NCBI RefSeq assembly: GCF_004331155.1
Contig: NZ_SJNZ01000010.1
Coordinates: 48,224 to 112,223 of the forward strand
Direction: 5' to 3'
Length of the DNA stretch: 64,000 nt
DNA from: Acinetobacter terrestris
GTDB taxonomy: Bacteria; Pseudomonadota; Gammaproteobacteria; Pseudomonadales; Moraxellaceae
Positions 28,658-37,700 of the stretch are shown piece after piece (the first letter of the stretch is position 1; each line of letters starts with the position of its first letter). The notes under the pieces are model-generated. The model was not told the origin of the DNA. It saw only the letters and a program-made list of their open reading frames with translations, and did no database searches. Both the position numbers and the translations under genes were made by a program.

Positions 28658-29644
28658 TTAGAGAATTTCCTTACGAAGTTGCTCAGGCGATTTCATTGAC
28701 AATAAACCGGGTGCCACATCAAATGCCGTTTTCGCACCGTACTGCCCCATTTGGTTCAGACGATAGGTTGCTCGTGCATAAGCAACCAAAATACTGGCTG
28801 TGAATTCTGGATTACTTTCCAGCTTCAATGAAAATTCAAGTACTTGTTTATGTGCATCACTGGTGTTGCCACTGCGAATCACAAAACCACCATGCGGCAT
28901 GCGTTGATGGTCTTTTGCCAAAGTTGCCTCATCAATGAAACTCACTGTCGTGTCATAGTCAGCAAAATAATTGGGCATTGTCACAATCGTTTGCTCTACT
29001 ACTGCAGCATCTGCGCCCTCTTCAAGTACCACATAGCACTCACGTGTATGTTTCTCTTTAGTGCTTAAATTTGGACGCGTGCCACTACGCACTTGATCCA
29101 TCGCATCATTTGATGGAATTGTATATTGAACACCAGCTTTCACACCATCCACACGGCGAATTGCATCTGAGTGACCTTGACTTAAGCCTTTACCCCAGAA
29201 GGTATAGGTTTCACCATCTGGCAACAGTACTTCGCCAAATAAACGGTTAATCGAGAACATACCAGGATCCCAACCAATCGAAATCATGGCAGTTTTGTTG
29301 TTTGCTGTCGCAGGTGCATCTACCGCAGCATAATATTCAGGAATACGTGCATGGGTATCAAAACTATCGACAATATTAAACTGACTGGCTAAAACTGGAC
29401 CTTGTTGCGGTAAATCATCTTTTGAACCACCACATAAAATCAATACATCAATTTTATCTTGGAAATCTGTAAGTGAGTCCATGTGGAATACTTGAGTTGC
29501 TGTGAAGCAAGGAGATACCGTTTCAGGTGCGCGGCGAGTAAAAATACCAACCAGGGTTAAATCAGGATTTTTTTGAATGGCTGTTTCAACGCCACGACCT
29601 AAGTTACCATAACCAGCAATACCAATACGGATAGAATTTTGCAT
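28658..29644 (-). CDS. ddh: meso-Diaminopimelate D-dehydrogenase
   Basis: 328 residues, the normal length. Rossmann nucleotide-binding start IGIAGYGNLGRG, the domain VSFIDEATLAKDHQRMPHGG and a C-terminal half with RATYRLNQMGQYGAKTAFDV match Ddh. It makes meso-DAP in one NADPH- and ammonia-dependent step from tetrahydrodipicolinate, feeding lysine and peptidoglycan. Many Gram-negative bacteria rely only on the succinylase route, so this gene is a second path. Monocistronic; no lysine gene nearby. Confidence 0.88.
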   Translation of the reverse strand: MQNSIRIGIAGYGNLGRGVETAIQKNPDLTLVGIFTRRAPETVSPCFTATQVFHMDSLTDFQDKIDVLILCGGSKDDLPQQGPVLASQFNIVDSFDTHARIPEYYAAVDAPATANNKTAMISIGWDPGMFSINRLFGEVLLPDGETYTFWGKGLSQGHSDAIRRVDGVKAGVQYTIPSNDAMDQVRSGTRPNLSTKEKHTRECYVVLEEGADAAVVEQTIVTMPNYFADYDTTVSFIDEATLAKDHQRMPHGGFVIRSGNTSDAHKQVLEFSLKLESNPEFTASILVAYARATYRLNQMGQYGAKTAFDVAPGLLSMKSPEQLRKEIL

Positions 29645-29855
29645 AAAGACAAGTCACTTCATCATGAAAAAATTAAAAATAAATCAGAGGGCAATCTATT
29701 TAAAATCGTCCTGTTGATTCATTTTCTATACTCTAAAAATAGCACTCGCACCGAGTCACTATAAGCATAAGCGCACTTATACTACCGCACTTTGCACCAA
29801 ATTAAAGCATTCAAAATAGTTAAAAAACAATCAGCTCATTAAATTTAAAGCAAAT

Positions 29856-29883
29856 AAAAAGCCTGCAGAGCAGGCTTTTTATT
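29856..29883 (-). terminator. Intrinsic terminator of the cysI-DUF934 operon
   Basis: AAAAAGCCTGC/GCAGGCTTTTT, 50 bases past the DUF934 stop. Confidence 0.85.
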
Positions 29884-29931
29884 TGAAAATAAGTAGCTAA
29901 TTATTTTCAAAGAAGGCACTTAACACTGGGA

Positions 29932-30417
29932 TTAAGCACCGGTTTGATAACGTGCCTGTGCAACCGCAGTCGATGCCTGATACGGATTTTTAAAATCATT
30001 TAAACCCGCAGCAGCTTCCTGAATATCTTTACCTTCTTTAACCACGAAAGTATCGAAGCCTGAACGTTTTAAATAATTCAGTACATCTTTAAAAATATCG
30101 CCAGTTGCGCGAAGCTCACCCTGATAACCTTGGCGGCGTAAAAGCGCTGCAAATGAATAGCCACGGCCATCATTAAAGCCTGCAAACTCAATAAAGATTG
30201 CATCAAGCTGATCCAGCGGAAATTCATTGACTTCAGGAGATGCATCTACAGTGATGTAAAGCGCTTTTTTACCTGAAACATTGGCAATTTGATCTAACTG
30301 TTCAACCGTTAAAACCACGTCACCTTGCGGTAATACGCCATCTTCACCCATCAATTGATAGGTATTGTCTGTAATCGTGCCATCTTTAGAGAGCACTTGT
30401 AGTGCGGTATTAAGCAT
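29932..30417 (-). CDS. DUF934 protein linked to sulfite reductase
   Basis: 161 residues. I start at the ATG giving MLNTALQVL, which has AAGGAG nine bases upstream inside cysI, instead of a longer frame that would intrude into it; the genes then overlap by eight bases. The domain contains the typical FNDGRGYSFAALLRRQGYQGELRA stretch. DUF934 genes consistently follow nitrite/sulfite reductase genes and are thought to aid sulfite reduction, but no mechanism is established. Translational coupling here fits that. Confidence 0.85.
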   Translation of the reverse strand: MLNTALQVLSKDGTITDNTYQLMGEDGVLPQGDVVLTVEQLDQIANVSGKKALYITVDASPEVNEFPLDQLDAIFIEFAGFNDGRGYSFAALLRRQGYQGELRATGDIFKDVLNYLKRSGFDTFVVKEGKDIQEAAAGLNDFKNPYQASTAVAQARYQTGA

Positions 30418-32053
30418 ATGCACGCTCCTTGAATGGTTGAATGCCAACACGACGGTAGGTTTCGATAAATTCTTCACCGTCAGCACGCAAATCAAGATAA
30501 GTATTCAGAATCTCTTCGATCACATCCGGTACACGGTCTGCTGCAAATGATGGCCCTAAGATGTCACCGATTGAAGCATCATGATCGGCATTACCACCAA
30601 GCGTGATTTGGTAGAATTCAGCGCCTTTTTTATCAACACCTAAAATACCGATATTACCGACATGGTGATGACCGCAGGCATTCATACAACCTGAAATATT
30701 CAAGTCGATGTGACCGAGGTTATATACGGTATCCAGATCATCAAAACGGCGTGAGATCGCTTCAGAAATTGGAATCGATTTCGCATTTGCCAATGAACAA
30801 AAGTCACCGCCCGGGCAGCAAATGATGTCGGTTAAGAAACCAATATGTGCACGTGCCAGGTTGTTCTTTTCAAGAATAGTCCACAATTCAAACAGGTCTT
30901 TTTGCGGCACATCAACCAATGAAATATTCTGTTCGTGTGTGGTACGAAGTTCACCAAAGGTATATTTGTCTGCAAGATCTGCAATCAAATTCATTTCTTC
31001 AACGCTCATATCACCAGGGGCAATACCGGCACGTTTCAGTGAAATCGTAACAATACGATAGCCTTTGACTTTATGTGCATTGGTGTTGATGTTGAACCAT
31101 TGCTTGAATTTTGGATGCGCAGCAAACTGTTCAGAGAAATCTTCATCTGCATAATCTTGATAATCAAATGGCGTGAATTCTTCATCCAGTTTTTTCAAGA
31201 TTTCAGGCTGAATTTTCAAAGTCTGAATGGTATGGGCAAATTCAGCTTCAACTTTTTCAGCAAATACTGCAGGCGTTAAAGCTTTCACCAAAATTTTAAT
31301 ACGTGCTTTATATTTGTTGTCACGGCGACCATGCAAGTTGTACACACGTAAAACTGCTTCTAAATAAGCAATTAAGTCTTCACGTGGCAAGAAGTCACGA
31401 ATAAAGCTGCCAATCACTGGGGTACGGCCCAAACCGCCACCGACTTTAATTTTATAGCCGATCTCGCCTGCTTCATTTTTCACGATATACACACCGATAT
31501 CATGGAATGAAACTGCTGCACGGTCTGTTTCAGCCAGAGCAGATACCGCAATTTTAAATTTACGCGGCAGGAAAGCAAATTCCGGGTGGAAGGTTGACCA
31601 TTGACGAATCAATTCACAGGTTGGACGCGGGTCAGCAATTTCACCGGCAACCACACCTGCATACTGGTCAGTTGTAGTATTACGAATACAGTTACCCGAT
31701 GTTTGAATGGCATGCATTTGTACAGTTGCAAGCTCTGCCAACATGTCAGGCACATTTTCTAGTGCAGGCCAGTTAAACTGAATATTTTGACGTGTTGATA
31801 CATGTGCATAACCACGGTCATATTCTTTAGCCAAATCCGAAATTTTACGAAGCTGGTTCGAGTTCATCAGACCATAAGGCACAGCAATACGTAACATTGG
31901 CGCATAGCGTTGCACGTATAAACCGTTTTGGAGACGTAGCGGACGGTATTCATCTTCCGTCAATTTACCCGCTAAATAACGTTCCGTTTGGTCACGGAAC
32001 TGTGCAACACGTTCATTGATCAGTTGCTGATCGAAATCAGTATATAAATACAT
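30410..32053 (-). CDS. cysI: Sulfite/nitrite reductase haemoprotein
   Basis: 547 residues with two ferredoxin-like half domains and the sirohaem/[4Fe-4S] site: Cys413-x5-Cys419 (CCPGGDFC) and Cys456-x3-Cys460 (GCMNACGHH). Sirohaem-binding Arg context STRQNIQFNW is intact. It performs six-electron reduction of sulfite to sulfide for cysteine synthesis. Partner is the coupled DUF934 gene; no flavoprotein CysJ is adjacent, so electrons may come from ferredoxin or a distant subunit. Single-gene assimilatory nitrite reductase is the alternative, but the DUF934 link favours sulfite. Confidence 0.9.
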   Translation of the reverse strand: MYLYTDFDQQLINERVAQFRDQTERYLAGKLTEDEYRPLRLQNGLYVQRYAPMLRIAVPYGLMNSNQLRKISDLAKEYDRGYAHVSTRQNIQFNWPALENVPDMLAELATVQMHAIQTSGNCIRNTTTDQYAGVVAGEIADPRPTCELIRQWSTFHPEFAFLPRKFKIAVSALAETDRAAVSFHDIGVYIVKNEAGEIGYKIKVGGGLGRTPVIGSFIRDFLPREDLIAYLEAVLRVYNLHGRRDNKYKARIKILVKALTPAVFAEKVEAEFAHTIQTLKIQPEILKKLDEEFTPFDYQDYADEDFSEQFAAHPKFKQWFNINTNAHKVKGYRIVTISLKRAGIAPGDMSVEEMNLIADLADKYTFGELRTTHEQNISLVDVPQKDLFELWTILEKNNLARAHIGFLTDIICCPGGDFCSLANAKSIPISEAISRRFDDLDTVYNLGHIDLNISGCMNACGHHHVGNIGILGVDKKGAEFYQITLGGNADHDASIGDILGPSFAADRVPDVIEEILNTYLDLRADGEEFIETYRRVGIQPFKERAYA

Positions 32054-32386
32054 GGCGTACAGCTAGTAGGTTCATTATAACGGCTGACAGCATAACGAGA
32101 TTTAAACTATCAACAAAATGCGTTTTTTACATATTTAATAGCGGTTTTATTGATAAGCATGTCTGGATTTCACTGATATAGCCAGTTACAGCCAAATTCT
32201 GCTGCTTTTAATCAGATTTGATGTTGTTTTCACTTGCTTAGCATTATTTTTCATATGAAGAATAAATCTGAAAACCTTCGCACTTAAAGAGATCTATTTT
32301 TAGATGAAAAAAAAATTAGAGTTTAAAAATGATTAAATTTACGCAATAAAAAAGCCTGACGAATCAGGCTTTTTTAATTTTAATGA
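32054..32386. other. Intergenic region upstream of cysI
   Basis: 333 bases holding the cysI promoter side and the gcd terminator. No gene or named operator identified. Confidence 0.4.
32348..32375 (-). terminator. Intrinsic terminator of gcd
   Basis: AAAAAAGCCTGA/TCAGGCTTTTTT with tetraloop CGAA, just past the gcd stop. Confidence 0.9.
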
Positions 32387-34795
32387 TTATTTCTTTTGAT
32401 CAGGCAAAGCATAGGCTACTAAATAGTCACCCATTTTAGTACCAAATGAACCATGACCTCCGGCCATAATCACAATGTACTGTTTACCGTTAATTTCATA
32501 GGTCATTGGAGTCGCCTGTCCACCTGCGGGTAAACGGCCTTCCCACAATTGATCACCATTGGTCACATTGAAGGCACGGATATAGTTATCCTGAGTACCA
32601 GCAACGAACATCACGTTACCCGCTGTAGAAATTGAACCACCTAAGCCAGGAACACCAATTTTAACTGCTGGCAACTGGAACAGGTTCGGCAAGCTGTCGC
32701 GGATTGTACCGATACGTTTTTTCCAAACCACGTCATGTGTATTAAGATCAACACCCGCTACAAAGCCCCAAGCCGGTTGTTTACAAGGTAAACCCAGTGG
32801 TGACAAGAACGCTTTAATCTCTACACCGTAAGGCACGCCGTACATCGGTTGAACACCAGCTTCCGTACCTGCACCTTTGGCAGTTTGTTTACGGTTTGGA
32901 TCTGCAGGAATAAGTTTAGTCACAAATGGCAAACCAATTGGATTCATCACTGCAACTTGACGGTCTTGGTTGACAGACATACCGCCCCATTCAAACACCC
33001 CCAAGTTACCTGGGAACACTAAAGTACCGTTTTCAGAAGGTGGTGTATAAATGCCATCATAGTTCAACGATTTGAAGTAAACACGACACATCAACTGGTC
33101 AAACATGGTTGCACCCCACATTTGTTTGTCAGTTAATTTATCTTGTGGTGCAAGATCGAAATCAGAGAACGGTTGAGTGGGTGAATAACGCTCACCTTTG
33201 GTTTGCGGACCACGTTTCACCGTTTGTGGAACTGGTTTCTCAGTAATCGGAACAATTGCTTCACCTGTACGACGGTCTAAAACAAAGGCATTCCCTGTTT
33301 TAGTCAACACATAAATTGCAGGAACAATGTTGCCAGATTTGTCTTTGATGTCAGCTAAAGAAGGTTGTGATGGTACGTCCATATCCCACAAATCGTGATG
33401 TGTAGTTTGGAAGTCCCAAATCAACTTACCTGTAGACGCATTCAGTGCAAGCATTGAGTTTGCATAACGCTCGGCAAGCTCAGTACGATTCCCGCCCCAG
33501 ATATCTGGAGTACCTACACCAGTTGGTACATAAACGATGTCTAATTTTTCATCGTAAGCCAATGGTGCCCAGGCATTTGGTGAGTTTTGAACATATTTTT
33601 GACCAGGAGCTGGGATTAGATTTGGATCTTCTGCGCCAGTATCAAATACCCAAAGCAGTTCACCGGTATTGACATCATAACCACGGATCACACCAGAAGG
33701 TTCTTCAGTAGAATAGTTATCTGTGGTTGAACCACCAATAATGATAGTCGTACCGGTAATAACTGGAGGTGAAGTCGGTACATAACCGCCTGGATATGGG
33801 AATGGCATGTCTTTTTGAAGATCAACTTCACCATTTTTACCAAAGTCGGTACAACGTTGACCATTGTCTGCATTGATTGCGACAAGACGGCCATCATTCA
33901 CAGGAAGAATGACTTTACGTGGACAAAGTGCAGAGCTTGATTTTTTGCTTTCTAAACTTTTTTCAAATTGAACAGTGTTGCCTGCATCAAAATAAGACAC
34001 ACCACGACAGGTTAAATGCTGGAAGGTATTATCAGCTTTTAACTTCGGATCGAAACTCCATTTTTCCTTACCTGTAGCAGGATCAAGCGCAATCAGACGT
34101 TGATGTGTCGTACACATAAACATGTTGTTGCCAATTTTAATTGGAGTCACCTGATTGGTGGTTTCGCCCGAGTCATTCTCAGTTTTCATTTCGCCGGTAC
34201 GGAAGGTCCAGGCAACTTCTAAATCTTTAACGTTGTCGCTGTTAATTTGATTTAAAGGAGAATAACGCACACCCGCTTGAGTACGACCATAAGCTGGCCA
34301 GTCTTCAGGCGCTACGCCAGTAGTGGCTTGCGCTTGTTTAGGCTGTTCAGTTTTAATTTCACCATGAATTTCTTGTGGGTCATTAAAAATTGAATAAATC
34401 ATCACAACAATGGCAATGATCAAAGTACCAGACAATGCAATTTTACCTGTTTTAGCATCGCTGATCCCGCGAGAAACCGCAGGAATCAACAGCCATAAAC
34501 CCAGTAAACCCAAGATATCGAAACGTGGTGCAAGTGCCCAAAAGTCAGTACCTGCTTCCCAAACACCCCAAATGACCGTACCCAGCATTAGTGCGGCATA
34601 AACCCAAAATGCTTTCGAATTCGATTTCTTAAGAAGAACCGCTGTTACCAATAATAATAAACCGGCAACGATGTAATAAATTGACCCGCCTAGCACAGCT
34701 AGCCAGATACCGCCTATCAGCAGGATTAACGCAAATATCGCCAAAATAATGACGCTAAATGTACGCATTCCTGTTGCTGTAGATGGATGACTCAT
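32387..34795 (-). CDS. gcd: Membrane-bound PQQ-dependent glucose dehydrogenase
   Basis: 802 residues. Five N-terminal membrane helices (about 10-145) precede an eight-bladed PQQ propeller in the periplasm. Recognisable elements are DWPAYGRTQAGVRYSPL, CRGVSYFD, TTHHDLWDMDVPSQP and the closing GGHGSFGTKMGD. It oxidises glucose and other aldoses to lactones and passes electrons to ubiquinone; Acinetobacter uses it as an auxiliary energy source. ATG chosen over an upstream in-frame GTG because AAGGTGG is well placed. Quinate dehydrogenase is a close relative, but the sequence follows remembered Acinetobacter GDH-A closely. Needs imported or synthesised PQQ; no pqq genes here. Confidence 0.93.
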   Translation of the reverse strand: MSHPSTATGMRTFSVIILAIFALILLIGGIWLAVLGGSIYYIVAGLLLLVTAVLLKKSNSKAFWVYAALMLGTVIWGVWEAGTDFWALAPRFDILGLLGLWLLIPAVSRGISDAKTGKIALSGTLIIAIVVMIYSIFNDPQEIHGEIKTEQPKQAQATTGVAPEDWPAYGRTQAGVRYSPLNQINSDNVKDLEVAWTFRTGEMKTENDSGETTNQVTPIKIGNNMFMCTTHQRLIALDPATGKEKWSFDPKLKADNTFQHLTCRGVSYFDAGNTVQFEKSLESKKSSSALCPRKVILPVNDGRLVAINADNGQRCTDFGKNGEVDLQKDMPFPYPGGYVPTSPPVITGTTIIIGGSTTDNYSTEEPSGVIRGYDVNTGELLWVFDTGAEDPNLIPAPGQKYVQNSPNAWAPLAYDEKLDIVYVPTGVGTPDIWGGNRTELAERYANSMLALNASTGKLIWDFQTTHHDLWDMDVPSQPSLADIKDKSGNIVPAIYVLTKTGNAFVLDRRTGEAIVPITEKPVPQTVKRGPQTKGERYSPTQPFSDFDLAPQDKLTDKQMWGATMFDQLMCRVYFKSLNYDGIYTPPSENGTLVFPGNLGVFEWGGMSVNQDRQVAVMNPIGLPFVTKLIPADPNRKQTAKGAGTEAGVQPMYGVPYGVEIKAFLSPLGLPCKQPAWGFVAGVDLNTHDVVWKKRIGTIRDSLPNLFQLPAVKIGVPGLGGSISTAGNVMFVAGTQDNYIRAFNVTNGDQLWEGRLPAGGQATPMTYEINGKQYIVIMAGGHGSFGTKMGDYLVAYALPDQKK

Positions 34796-34823
34796 ATTAA
34801 CCACCTTAATCTTTGATTTTTAG

Positions 34824-34869
34824 TATGGTTAATCAAAAAGATTCTTCATAACCCTTTTGATTAACCGTA
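34824..34869 (-). promoter_or_regulatory. Inverted repeat in the gcd leader
   Basis: Perfect 12-base arms GGTTAATCAAAA (34827-34838) and TTTTGATTAACC (34855-34866), 16-base spacer, ending about 30 bases before the gcd ATG. It could be an operator or a leader hairpin. Confidence 0.5.
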
Positions 34870-34899
34870 TGTACATGAGTTACAAAAACCAGCCTCTTT

Positions 34900-34947
34900 A
34901 AAAAAAATTAGAGGTAATCACAGTGGGTGATGACCTCTCAATTTTTT
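34900..34947 (-). terminator. Intrinsic terminator of the gcd-linked porin
   Basis: Long stem AATTGAGAGGTCATCA with TGATTACCTCTAATT (minus strand), ending in eight T, directly after the porin stop. It separates porin and gcd transcripts. Confidence 0.8.
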
Positions 34948-34964
34948 AAGACGCTGTATGAACC

Positions 34965-36230
34965 TTAGAATGCAGTTTGGAACTTGATTCCGCCAACCCA
35001 CGCATTTTCGCCATTCTTATACGCGCCGACATGACGAATATATTGAACGTTTGGACGGATCGTTAACCAATTGGTTGCATGTAAACCGTAATAGATTTCT
35101 GCATCAATTTCTTCACTACGTTGATCATTCAGATCATCGTTCATGTTGATACGTGCAACACCGACGGCAATTTCGTCTTTAGGGCGAGAATCCATAGCAC
35201 CTTTATAAACAAGGCCCATGTTTTGCATATCACTCACATTGTTGGTTTCAGAATCATGAACCGTTAAATTCACAAAACCGGTTAAACCACGAGAAGCGTC
35301 ACCTTTATGTGCAGTCAATTGTTGTTTCGCAACAACCCAACCACCTTGATGATGATCTTTTTGATCATTATTACTAATTACTTCTGCATCAGCAGTGCTG
35401 TAGTAATAACCGGCACGATATTCGCCCGGAAGTTTTTCAGTACCGACTTTCGGCGTCCAAACCACTTCTGCAGGAATAATCGCACCTTTTGAACCATCTG
35501 TGCTTAAGTTAAAGCCTTTACCGCTTTCTAAATTCTCAGGGTTGTATTCATATACGCCGACTTGCGCATAAACTTCTGGAGTGACGTTATATTTCACACG
35601 TGCAGCCCACTGGCTTACAGGCCAGTTGTACCACTGATCGCCAACCCAGTTGCCCACTTGTGAACCACAAAGCGCCAGGTTCTGGAAATCACAGTCAAAG
35701 CTATTGAAGTCTTCACCTTCACCAAAACGACCGACTTTTACATCTAATTTCTGCTCCAAGAATTTTTTCTTGATCCAGAAATCAGTTAGACGCCAAGTCT
35801 GACCACGGCCCCACACTTCTTGTGCAGAACTTAAATGGCCATTTTCCACACCAGTAGATTGACCATTTAAAGCATCAGAAGTGTTTGATAGGTTACGGCC
35901 ATTCCGTTCAGTCACGGTAATTTGAGCTTCGGTATCTTTCCAGCCAGCAATCTTTTCTAAGTCTAAGTGCGCACCAATTGCAAACTGGTCTGCGTATTCA
36001 GTTCCATGACTTGAGGCATATTTTGCATCAAGTAAAGTGGCCATTTCACCGGTATAACCGAAGCTAAAATCGTAGCCTTGATTTTGCAATGCAGTACGCT
36101 GACCATTCCAGTCACCGAGCATCCACGGGCTTTCCGCACTAAATGCATCATTTGCATGTGCTGCAGAAACACTAGATAAGAAGGCAGTTAATGCAACAGA
36201 AACCGCCTTGGCTTTAGGAGAAAAGTGCAT
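34965..36230 (-). CDS. OprB-family carbohydrate porin beside gcd
   Basis: About 421 residues. Start chosen at the second Met (MHFSPKAKAVSVAL), which gives a clean signal peptide cleaved after AHA; an ATG four codons upstream is also possible and neither has a strong Shine-Dalgarno. Mature protein shows PWMLGDWNGQRTALQNQG, VGRFGEGEDFNSFDCDF and VGVYEYNPEN, with C-terminal Phe. Porin upstream of gcd mirrors the oprB-gcd neighbourhood in pseudomonads and suggests supply of glucose to the periplasmic enzyme. Paralogue of the porin at 14427. Confidence 0.87.
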   Translation of the reverse strand: MHFSPKAKAVSVALTAFLSSVSAAHANDAFSAESPWMLGDWNGQRTALQNQGYDFSFGYTGEMATLLDAKYASSHGTEYADQFAIGAHLDLEKIAGWKDTEAQITVTERNGRNLSNTSDALNGQSTGVENGHLSSAQEVWGRGQTWRLTDFWIKKKFLEQKLDVKVGRFGEGEDFNSFDCDFQNLALCGSQVGNWVGDQWYNWPVSQWAARVKYNVTPEVYAQVGVYEYNPENLESGKGFNLSTDGSKGAIIPAEVVWTPKVGTEKLPGEYRAGYYYSTADAEVISNNDQKDHHQGGWVVAKQQLTAHKGDASRGLTGFVNLTVHDSETNNVSDMQNMGLVYKGAMDSRPKDEIAVGVARINMNDDLNDQRSEEIDAEIYYGLHATNWLTIRPNVQYIRHVGAYKNGENAWVGGIKFQTAF

Positions 36231-36371
36231 ATAAGAAACCATGATATATTTATATGTATTTTGTATATATTACGCCTGTTTTTTGTGAAATTGGTCAATT
36301 TTTTCTTCACAATCTTCTATCCCATCAATTAAATATTTTTAACCGTTTGATAAAAAAGAAGAAAAAAATGA

Positions 36372-37490
36372 TCACCACTTTCCTTTTCCAAGTCGCTGTC
36401 CAGCGAAGTTATAGACATTTTTTGACCGGGAAAACTTAATTGGACAGCTTAACTGTTGCTCTGTCTGTTCTGAATTTGTATCTAAAGGCACCTCGACTGT
36501 CCATTGTCGTTGCTGCGCAAGTTCCGAATCAAGCGCCTCATCCAAATGCATGACCGGTTCAACACAAACGTCGTGCATTGCGAAAATTGCCTGCCACTCA
36601 GCAAAAGCTTTAGATTTTATTTTGTCCTGAATGGCCTGCTTAACCAGTTGCCGATCTGCCTCATCAAAAGAAGCGCCTTTTTCTAAAAGTACCGGAAGTT
36701 CCAAAATCGTGGCCAAGCCAGACATAAATTGAGGCTCTAAACTCCCGACAGATAAGTAGCGGCCATCTTGGGTCTGGTAATAATCATAAAAAGTTCCACC
36801 ATTCAAATGCCCTTTTTCAGCATATTGTTGAGTTTTCCCTGCCAAGGATGCTGCAGCAGCCATATTATTCATGGTTACCACACAGTCGGTCATTGAAATA
36901 TCAATATATTGACCCTGCCCGCTGCGTTGCCGTTCAATCACCGCAGATAAAATTCCAATCACTGCATGAAAAGAGCCTCCCGCAACATCTGCAATTTGAA
37001 TGCCCATTGGCGGTGGACCACTGTCTTGTCGACCACTATGTCCTGCAATTCCAGAAAGTGCCAGATAATTGATGTCATGACCGGCTTTATCTTTATAAAG
37101 TCCGGTTTGCCCATAACCGGTAATGGAACAATAAATCAATCGCGGATTAATTTTGGCCAGGGTTGCATAGTCCAAACCCAGCCTTTGCATGACTCCAGGT
37201 CTAAACTGCTCAATCACAATGTCGAATTCAGAAATTTTCTGCTTAATGGTGGCAATATTTTCAGGATCTTTTAAATCCAGGGCGATGGACTGCTTATTCC
37301 GGTTCAAATAAGTGTGCGCAGTCGCTTGTCCATTGGCATACGGCGGGAGTAAACGGATTAAATCCGGACGTGTTGGCGATTCCACATGGATGACTTCTGC
37401 ACCCATGTCAGCCAAATATAAGGTGGCGAATGGTCCAGGCAAAAGCGTGGAAAAATCGAGAACTTTTAATCCTTTTAAAGCACCGTCCAT
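36372..37490 (-). CDS. CaiB/BaiF family acyl-CoA enzyme, alpha-methylacyl-CoA racemase-like
   Basis: About 372 residues. MDGALKGLKVLDFSTLLPGPFATLYLADMGAEVIHVE is the family N terminus (I avoid a GTG start 11 codons upstream). The GHDINY motif provides the Asp/His features of alpha-methylacyl-CoA racemase rather than formyl-CoA transferase. It would epimerise 2-methyl-branched acyl-CoAs before beta-oxidation. Divergent from an AraC regulator across 210 bases, and near a thiolase-FadJ pair. CoA-transferase activity is the alternative. Confidence 0.82.
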   Translation of the reverse strand: MDGALKGLKVLDFSTLLPGPFATLYLADMGAEVIHVESPTRPDLIRLLPPYANGQATAHTYLNRNKQSIALDLKDPENIATIKQKISEFDIVIEQFRPGVMQRLGLDYATLAKINPRLIYCSITGYGQTGLYKDKAGHDINYLALSGIAGHSGRQDSGPPPMGIQIADVAGGSFHAVIGILSAVIERQRSGQGQYIDISMTDCVVTMNNMAAAASLAGKTQQYAEKGHLNGGTFYDYYQTQDGRYLSVGSLEPQFMSGLATILELPVLLEKGASFDEADRQLVKQAIQDKIKSKAFAEWQAIFAMHDVCVEPVMHLDEALDSELAQQRQWTVEVPLDTNSEQTEQQLSCPIKFSRSKNVYNFAGQRLGKGKW

Positions 37491-37586
37491 ATTCTTTTTA
37501 CTCACTTTATGTTGATTTTTCACCCATCTTAGAAATATAAATGCAATGAAACAATGTCATGTTCAGCCATTTACCTTGATCATTTC

Positions 37587-37632
37587 GGCAATTTAAGATG
37601 TAAATAAGGTAAAACATCTATTGTAAATTGCC
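37587..37632. promoter_or_regulatory. Nested inverted repeat between racemase-like gene and AraC regulator
   Basis: Outer arms GGCAATTTA (37587-37595) and TAAATTGCC (37624-37632); inner arms AGATGT and ACATCT around a 12-base loop, with a four-base bulge on the right. It lies about 69 bases before the regulator ATG and about 97 before the racemase-like ATG: a plausible shared operator. Confidence 0.5.
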
Positions 37633-37700
37633 ACCCAAACACTTTTTAGCGTCATTTAGGTCAACAGCAAGTGAATACAAAAGAGACTGAAGGATTTAAC

